From JBDSLU01 sp039916225 (GTDB lineage: Bacteria; Acidobacteriota; Vicinamibacteria; Vicinamibacterales; Vicinamibacteraceae), in contig JBDSLU010000023.1 of assembly GCA_039916225.1 (NCBI GenBank), positions 1-13,153 of the forward strand: 13,153 nt of DNA, given 5' to 3'. The notes beneath the pieces were generated by a model. It did not search any database. It worked only from the letters and a program-made list of their open reading frames with translations, and was not told the origin of the DNA. This document shows, piece after piece, positions 7,485 through 13,153 of this stretch; the stretch's first letter is position 1, and every line of letters begins with the position of its first letter. The translations under genes and the position numbers were made by a program.

Positions 7485-8789
7485 GTGAACATCAAGCGTG
7501 TCGTCGGCCGGGAAATTCTCGATTCGCGGGGCAACCCGACGGTCGAAGTGGATATCGAGCTCGCCAGCGGCGCCTTCGGGCGCGCGGCGGTGCCGTCGGG
7601 GGCCTCGACCGGAACGCGCGAGGCGCTGGAGCTGCGCGACGGCGACAAGACCCGCTACGGCGGCAAGGGCGTGCGGACGGCGGTCGGCAACATCAACGGC
7701 GAGATCGCCAAGGCCGTCACCGGCAAGGAATTGAACCAGGCCGGCCTCGACGAAGCGATGATCGCGCTCGACGGCACCCCCAACAAGGGACGCCTGGGCG
7801 CCAACGCCACGCTGGCGGTGTCGATGGCCGCGCTCCGCGCCGCCGCCGCCGAAGAGCGCGTGCCCCTCTTCGAGCACATCGGTGCGCTGCGCCACGCGAT
7901 GGTCGGTGGCGCCCGCGCCGATCTCCTGCCGGTGCCGATGTGCAACATCCTCAACGGCGGCGCGCATGCCGACACCAACGTGGACTTCCAGGAGTTCATG
8001 GTGATGCCGGTCGGCGCCAGCTCGTTCAGCGAAGCGCTGCGCGTCGGGGCCGAGATCTTCCACGCCCTGCGCGGCATCCTGAAGAAGCGCGGCCTCGCCA
8101 CGGGCGTCGGCGACGAGGGCGGCTTCGCCCCCAACCTGAAGTCGAACCGGGACGCCCTCGACGTCGTGATGGAAGCCGTCGGCAAAGCCGGCTTCAAGGC
8201 CGGCACCGACGTCGTCCTCGCCCTCGACGTCGCCGCCAGCGAGTTCTTCGAGGACGGCAACTACGTCTTCAAGAAGTCGGGCGACAAGACGCGCACCTCG
8301 GACGAGATGATCGAGCTCTACACCGAGTGGTCGCGTGATTATCCGATCCTGTCGATCGAGGACGGCCTCAGCGAGGCCGACTGGCCGGGCTGGGAGCGGC
8401 TCACCAAGGCGCTCGGCGACATGGTGCAGCTGGTCGGCGACGACGTGTTCGTGACCAACCCGGTGATCCTCAAGGAAGGCATCGCCCGAGGCATCGCCAA
8501 CTCGCTGCTCGTGAAGGTGAACCAGATCGGCACCGTCACCGAGACGCTGCAGGCGATGGCCGAAGCCTGGGCCGCCGGCTACACGACGATCGCCTCGCAC
8601 CGTTCCGGCGAGACCGAGGACTCGACGATCGCCGACCTCGCCGTCGGCACGCGCGCCGGCCAGATCAAGACCGGCTCGCTCTGCCGCAGCGACCGTGTGG
8701 CCAAGTACAACCAGCTGCTCCGCATCGAGGAAGCGCTCGGCTCGAGCGCCAAGTACGCGGGGCGCGCCGCGCTCAAGCAGTTGAAGTAA
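7485..8789 (+). CDS. eno: Enolase (phosphopyruvate hydratase)
   Basis: The 434-residue protein has normal family length. It interconverts 2-phosphoglycerate and phosphoenolpyruvate in the cytoplasm and may be part of an RNA degradosome. It starts at GTG with GAGGAG 5 bases upstream. Seen: the mobile loop SGAST (38-42), GDEGGFAPN with catalytic Glu211, Mg ligands Asp248 (LALDVAASEF), Glu292 (SIEDG) and Asp319 (VGDDVFVTN), the catalytic base Lys344 in LLVKVNQIGT, SHRSGETEDS (371-380), and Lys395 in GQIKTGSLCRSDR. Every expected key residue is present. The repeat copy 1 hairpins lie in its probable 5' leader, just before the ribosome-binding site, and gpmI starts 4 bases after its stop, so the two genes are almost certainly co-transcribed. 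Confidence 0.98.
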   Translation: MNIKRVVGREILDSRGNPTVEVDIELASGAFGRAAVPSGASTGTREALELRDGDKTRYGGKGVRTAVGNINGEIAKAVTGKELNQAGLDEAMIALDGTPNKGRLGANATLAVSMAALRAAAAEERVPLFEHIGALRHAMVGGARADLLPVPMCNILNGGAHADTNVDFQEFMVMPVGASSFSEALRVGAEIFHALRGILKKRGLATGVGDEGGFAPNLKSNRDALDVVMEAVGKAGFKAGTDVVLALDVAASEFFEDGNYVFKKSGDKTRTSDEMIELYTEWSRDYPILSIEDGLSEADWPGWERLTKALGDMVQLVGDDVFVTNPVILKEGIARGIANSLLVKVNQIGTVTETLQAMAEAWAAGYTTIASHRSGETEDSTIADLAVGTRAGQIKTGSLCRSDRVAKYNQLLRIEEALGSSAKYAGRAALKQLK

Positions 8790-8793
8790 GTCG

Positions 8794-10347
<1,554 letters not shown>

Positions 10348-10364
10348 CCGGCCGTGACGGGGCC

Positions 10365-10413
10365 GTGCTCGGAGCTTGCTCGGAGCGTGCTCCGAGCAAC
10401 TTGCAGATCCTGC
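10365..10413 (+). repeat. Triple-palindrome intergenic element, copy 2 (downstream of gpmI)
   Basis: It has the same layout as copy 1: GCTCGGAGC (10367..10375), GCTCGGAGC (10378..10386), GCTCCGAGC (10389..10397), then GCAG-ATC-CTGC (10403..10413). All 27 bases of the 9-mers and all 8 stem bases of the small hairpin are identical to copy 1. The six differences fall in the 2-base spacers, in the small loop and in one linker base. It begins 17 bases after the gpmI stop and precedes a separate terminator. Confidence 0.88.
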
Positions 10414-10422
10414 GTACAAGAC

Positions 10423-10448
10423 AAAGGCGGCCTTGGTAGGCCGCCTTT
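10423..10448. terminator. Bidirectional intrinsic terminator between gpmI and the convergent small gene
   Basis: AAAGGCGGCC and GGCCGCCTTT form a perfect 10-bp stem around a 6-base TTGGTA loop. The A/T ends supply part of a U-tract in each direction. On the plus strand it is followed by CGTGTTT and on the minus strand by TGTCTTGT. It lies between two converging genes, as expected for a shared terminator. Confidence 0.82.
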
Positions 10449-10467
10449 CGTGTTTCGGCGCGTGTCC

Positions 10468-10483
10468 CGGGGCGTGCGCCCCG
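10468..10483 (-). terminator. Second GC hairpin right behind the small gene
   Basis: CGGGGCG-TG-CGCCCCG is a 7-bp inverted repeat 8 bases beyond the stop codon at 10492. It has no T-run of its own and probably assists the strong terminator at 10423..10448 for the minus-strand transcript. Confidence 0.45.
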
Positions 10484-10491
10484 AGTCGCGA

Positions 10492-10929
10492 TCACTTCAC
10501 TTCAGGGAGTTCATCGGGCGCGATGCGCAGCGACTTGAGGAACAGGCGATCGCTGGCCGACAGGTCGCGGCTGACCGGCCGTCGCGGCGCCAGGCCGCCC
10601 GCGCCGAGACCGCCGCCGAGATTGCCGGCACCGGTGCTGGACGGGCCGGAGTTCGAGGCGGCCGAGAACCCGAGCGGGCTCGACTGGCCGCTCGGCTGCG
10701 TGCCGCCGTTCGAGGCGCTCACGGCGCCGGCGCCGGCGCGCCGCACCTTGACCACCGCCGTCGGCTTGGCGCGGTTGGCGAAGCCGACTTCGGCGTCGAT
10801 CGACAGGTGCATCTCGTAACCGGCGGCACGGGCTTTGGCCCGGCACGCTTCGACGGTTGCATCGGCCGCCACTGCCGCACGGATGGCCTGAGCCAGTTCT
10901 TTCGCCAACCGGTTGACGGTGTCGTCCAT
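10492..10929 (-). CDS. Small hypothetical protein with central Gly/Ser/Ala-rich linker
   Basis: This is a 145-residue cytosolic-looking protein that I cannot assign to a family. Residues 1-40 look helical (NRLAKELAQAIRAAV and TVEACRAKARAAGYEM); residues 41-64 look like beta strands (HLSIDAEVGFANR and TAVVKVRR). Residues about 65-117 are low-complexity Gly/Ser/Ala/Asn. The last 27 residues form a compact charged helix candidate (RDLSASDRLFLKSLRIAPDE). No signal peptide, TM helix or catalytic motif is seen, and there is one Cys. The start ATG has GAGG about 4 bases upstream, and a near-consensus promoter lies about 50 bases upstream, so the gene is probably expressed as a single unit. A folded head joined by a flexible linker to a conserved-looking tail suggests a binding or adaptor protein, but that is inference. 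Confidence 0.8.
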   Translation of the reverse strand: MDDTVNRLAKELAQAIRAAVAADATVEACRAKARAAGYEMHLSIDAEVGFANRAKPTAVVKVRRAGAGAVSASNGGTQPSGQSSPLGFSAASNSGPSSTGAGNLGGGLGAGGLAPRRPVSRDLSASDRLFLKSLRIAPDELPEVK

Positions 10930-10980
10930 GTGTACCTCGCTCGTGGATTGAGGGCGCCGCGCCAGATTGGAGCTGAGGGC

Positions 10981-11010
10981 ATTCTAGGCTCCGTTTTTGA
11001 CCACTGTCAA
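10981..11010 (-). promoter_or_regulatory. Near-consensus sigma70 promoter of the small hypothetical gene
   Basis: On the minus strand, TTGACA (11005..11010, perfect -35) and TAGAAT (10981..10986, 5 of 6) are 18 bases apart. The expected start is near 10974, giving a leader of about 45 bases to the ATG at 10929. The -35 box is part of an inverted repeat, TTGAC-cact-GTCAA (10997..11010), that could bind a repressor. Confidence 0.75.
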
Positions 11011-11176
11011 GACGGAAGAAACGCCTATTTCACCTAATTTTACAGCGATTTATGAGGTCCGCTGGGACGGCGATGAAATGCTCCCGGGAGCGCGTCCGTT
11101 GTCTGCTCGAGCCGGAACTTTCGACTACACTGAGCCGGACTCGCACACGGCAGCCGCAACCCCGGCGACCTCCACG

Positions 11177-12172
11177 ATGCCCCTCCTCGATGTCGACCGC
11201 CTCACCACGGCTTTCCCCATCGAAGGCCGGGTGGTCTCCGCCGTCTCCGGGGTCAGCTTCTCCATCGACGCCGGCGAGACGCTCGCCCTGGTTGGCGAGT
11301 CGGGCTGCGGCAAGTCACTGACGGCATTGTCGATCCTGCGCCTGGTCGACCCGCCCGGCCGGATCGTGAGCGGCGCCGTCCGGCTCGAGGGCCGCGACCT
11401 GCTGACCCTCGACGAACGCGACATGCGGGCCGTCCGCGGCCGGGAGATCGGCCTGATCCTGCAGGAACCGATGACCGCGCTCAATCCCGTCTATACCGTC
11501 GGCAGCCAGATCGCCGAGGCGCTGGAAGTGCACGGCCTTGCCCGCGGCAAGGCGGCACGGGCCCGCGCCATCGAGCTGCTGGACGCCGTCCGCGTGCCGG
11601 ACCCGCAGCGCCGGGTCGACGAGTACCCGCACCAGCTCTCCGGCGGGCTCCGCCAGCGCGCGCTGATCGCCGCCGCGCTCGCCTGCCAGCCCAAGCTGCT
11701 CATCGCCGACGAGCCGACGACGGCGCTCGACGTCACCATCCAGGGGCAGATTCTCGACCTGCTGAGTGACCTCAAGGCACGGTTCCAGCTCGCCCTGCTG
11801 CTCATCACCCACGATCTCGGGGTAGTGGCGCAACAGGCGGATCGCGTCGCCGTCATGTACGCCGGCCGGATCGTCGAAGAGGCACCTGTGCGGACGCTGT
11901 TCCGTGATCCGAAGCATCCCTACACCCGCGGCTTGCTGGCGTCGCTGCCCGGCCGGCACGGAACGCGTCTGAAGGCCATCGAAGGCACGGTGCCGCGCCT
12001 CGGCCACATCCCCGCCGGCTGCGCCTTCGCGCCGCGTTGCCCGACCCGCTTCGAGCCGTGCGTCGACCTGCCGGCGCTCGTGCCCGGCGAGGAGGGCGGA
12101 CAGCCGGTCCGCTGCTTCCTCCATCATCCCGTCCGCGAGAACGCCGCGCCCGCGGCCGCCGCCGCCGTCTGA
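11177..12172 (+). CDS. Peptide/nickel-type ABC transporter ATP-binding protein, OppD/DppD type
   Basis: The 331-residue ATPase powers import of peptides or similar solutes through an inner-membrane permease pair. The frame is open further upstream, but residues before the ATG at 11177 (MPLLDVDRL) do not look like the family, while this start gives the usual N-terminus; no clear ribosome-binding site is seen. Motifs: Walker A GESGCGKS (40-47), Q-loop LQEPMTALNP (Gln96), signature LSGGLRQR (154-161), Walker B LLIADEP (174-180), and the H-loop THD (His212). The C-terminal oligopeptide-transporter domain includes HPYTRGLLASLPG (247-259) and a cysteine set, C282, C288, C295 and C313, of the type reported to hold an iron-sulfur cluster in some OppD proteins. 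It ends in a short Ala run. The OppF-like gene follows after 5 bases. The substrate cannot be read from the sequence. Confidence 0.94.
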   Translation: MPLLDVDRLTTAFPIEGRVVSAVSGVSFSIDAGETLALVGESGCGKSLTALSILRLVDPPGRIVSGAVRLEGRDLLTLDERDMRAVRGREIGLILQEPMTALNPVYTVGSQIAEALEVHGLARGKAARARAIELLDAVRVPDPQRRVDEYPHQLSGGLRQRALIAAALACQPKLLIADEPTTALDVTIQGQILDLLSDLKARFQLALLLITHDLGVVAQQADRVAVMYAGRIVEEAPVRTLFRDPKHPYTRGLLASLPGRHGTRLKAIEGTVPRLGHIPAGCAFAPRCPTRFEPCVDLPALVPGEEGGQPVRCFLHHPVRENAAPAAAAAV

Positions 12173-12177
12173 GACCC

Positions 12178-13056
12178 ATGGCCCTGCTCGACGTCCACGA
12201 CCTCACCAAGATCTACCGCCAGCGGCACGGGCTGTTCGGCCGCGTCTCCGAGGCGCGGGCGATCGATCGGGTGTCGTTCTCGGTCGAGCAAGGCGAGACG
12301 TTCGGCCTGGTCGGCGAGTCGGGCAGCGGCAAGACCACGACCGGGCGGTGCATTCTGCGCCTGATCGAGCCGACGTCGGGCCAGGTCGCCTTCCGGGGCC
12401 AGGACGTCCTGGCCCTCGACCGGCGTGCGCTGCGCGAGTCGCGGCGGCACATGCAGATGGTCTTCCAGGATCCGTACTCGTCGCTGAACCCGCGGATGCG
12501 CGTCGAGACGATCGTGGAGGAGCCGCTCGTCATCCACGGCATCGGCACCAAGGCCGAGCGGGCGGCGCGCGTCGCCGACCTGCTGTCGCACGTCGGCCTC
12601 GACCCCGAACTGCGGCGCCGCTACCCGCACGAGTTCAGCGGCGGTCAGCGGCAGCGCATCGGGCTGGCCCGCGCCCTCGCCCTCAACCCGTCGCTGATCA
12701 TCGCCGACGAGCCGGTGTCGGCCCTCGACGTGTCGATCCAGGCGCAGGTGATCAACCTGCTCGTCGACCTGCAGGCCCGCTTCGCCCTGACCTACCTGCT
12801 GATCGCGCACGACCTGCGGCTCGTGCAGCACGTCTGCACGCGGGTGGCGGTGATGTATCGCGGGCGGATCGTGGAGGTGGGATCGACCGAGGCGGTCTAC
12901 GAGCGCGCCCAGCACGCCTACACCCGCGCGCTCCTGTCCGCGGTGCCACGCCCGGATCCGGACGCGCCGACGACCCGGGTCGAGCTCGATCGCGATGCGA
13001 TCAAGCCGGGCGCGGATTTACGGGAGATCGGCCCGGGCCACTGGGCCGCGGTCTAG
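12178..13056 (+). CDS. Peptide/nickel-type ABC transporter ATP-binding protein, OppF/DppF type
   Basis: The 292-residue partner ATPase would pair with the OppD-like protein encoded 5 bases upstream. The chosen ATG (MALLDVHDLTKIY) follows directly after that gene's stop; the frame is open upstream only as overlap with it. Motifs: Walker A GESGSGKTT (46-54), Q-loop FQDPYSSLNPR (Gln97), signature FSGGQRQR (153-160), Walker B LIIADEP (173-179), H-loop AHD (His211), HAYTRALLSAVP (246-257), and the typical OppF ending LREIGPGHW (281-289). It is somewhat short for the family (often about 310-330 residues) because the cysteine-containing stretch between AVPRPDP and the ending is missing. A weak GAG lies upstream of the start, so translation is probably coupled. 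No permease or binding-protein gene follows within the window. Confidence 0.94.
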   Translation: MALLDVHDLTKIYRQRHGLFGRVSEARAIDRVSFSVEQGETFGLVGESGSGKTTTGRCILRLIEPTSGQVAFRGQDVLALDRRALRESRRHMQMVFQDPYSSLNPRMRVETIVEEPLVIHGIGTKAERAARVADLLSHVGLDPELRRRYPHEFSGGQRQRIGLARALALNPSLIIADEPVSALDVSIQAQVINLLVDLQARFALTYLLIAHDLRLVQHVCTRVAVMYRGRIVEVGSTEAVYERAQHAYTRALLSAVPRPDPDAPTTRVELDRDAIKPGADLREIGPGHWAAV

Positions 13057-13153
13057 CAGCCCGTGGTGAAAGTGCCGCGTGGCACCGAAACGGGCGAGGC
13101 GCCCGGCGATCCAGGCGCGAGGAGGGCGAATATCGGGGATATGTAAAGCCGCG
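13057..13153. other. Gene-free right edge
   Basis: I see no gene in these 97 bases. A short inverted repeat, GTGCC-gcgt-GGCAC (13072..13085), and CGGGC-gaggc-GCCCG (13091..13105) could form small hairpins behind the OppF-like gene. Neither has a T-run. An AGGAGG at about 13120 is followed only by an ATG with an immediate TAA (13141..13146). Confidence 0.4.

Noticed and set aside
11081..11090. CTCCCGGGAG palindrome
   Set aside because: It is a single 10-base palindrome in GC-rich DNA, with no second copy or clear placement relative to a promoter.
11126..11131. TACACT as a -10 box for the OppD-like gene
   Set aside because: No acceptable -35 lies 16-18 bases upstream (TTGTCT at 11099 is 21 bases away) and there is no extended -10. 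A promoter is expected in this interval but I cannot place it.
10997..11176. A 60-residue upstream extension of the OppD-like protein, starting at TTG
   Set aside because: The extension has no family resemblance, its start falls inside the divergent promoter region, and the ATG at 11177 gives the normal family N-terminus.
12037..12177. A 47-residue upstream extension of the OppF-like protein
   Set aside because: It overlaps the C-terminal coding region of the OppD-like gene in another frame. The ATG at 12178 gives the typical family start 5 bases after the upstream stop.
13072..13105. Terminator behind the OppF-like gene
   Set aside because: The stems are only 5 bp and there is no T-run, so they are mentioned under the edge region but not called as a terminator.

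Overview
The window is GC-rich (about two-thirds G+C by eye), with third codon positions dominated by G and C, and it looks like the chromosome of a free-living Gram-negative heterotroph. Several traits fit Acidobacteriota, possibly the Vicinamibacteria group. These are an outer-membrane barrel protein with an N-terminal carboxypeptidase-regulatory-like domain, a PDZ/multi-TM/GAF/PAS histidine kinase, and an AGPase gene next to lower-glycolysis genes. This placement is inferred from gene style; no rRNA or other phylogenetic marker is present. I see no insertion sequence, phage gene, tRNA, rRNA or CRISPR array.

Positions 1-6095 are read on the minus strand, from right to left. A predicted secreted protein of unknown function (5917..4772) is followed 77 bases later by a plugless outer-membrane barrel protein (4694..2700). 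A well-formed sigma70-type promoter (5993..6021) probably drives both. After about 210 bases comes a large membrane histidine kinase (2487..1) that runs off the left edge before its ATPase domain.

Positions 6096-10347 are read on the plus strand and carry central carbon metabolism: glgC (ADP-glucose synthesis for glycogen), then eno and gpmI, which catalyse adjacent glycolytic steps and are 4 bases apart. glgC starts just behind an extended -10 element that overlaps a hairpin, so its mRNA may be nearly leaderless. Two copies of a 49-base element, each made of three 9-base palindromes at 11-base spacing, bracket eno-gpmI. One copy lies just before eno and the other just after gpmI. This is the most unusual structure in the window.

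A bidirectional terminator (10423..10448) separates gpmI from a convergent small gene of unknown function (10929..10492), which has its own near-consensus promoter. Divergent from it are two peptide/nickel-type ABC transporter ATPase genes of the OppD and OppF type (11177..12172 and 12178..13056). Neither permeases nor a binding protein are in view. The last 97 bases hold no gene that I can support.

Functionally, the middle block links glycogen storage with 3-phosphoglycerate/phosphoenolpyruvate interconversion. The flanking blocks concern the cell envelope, signalling and nutrient uptake.
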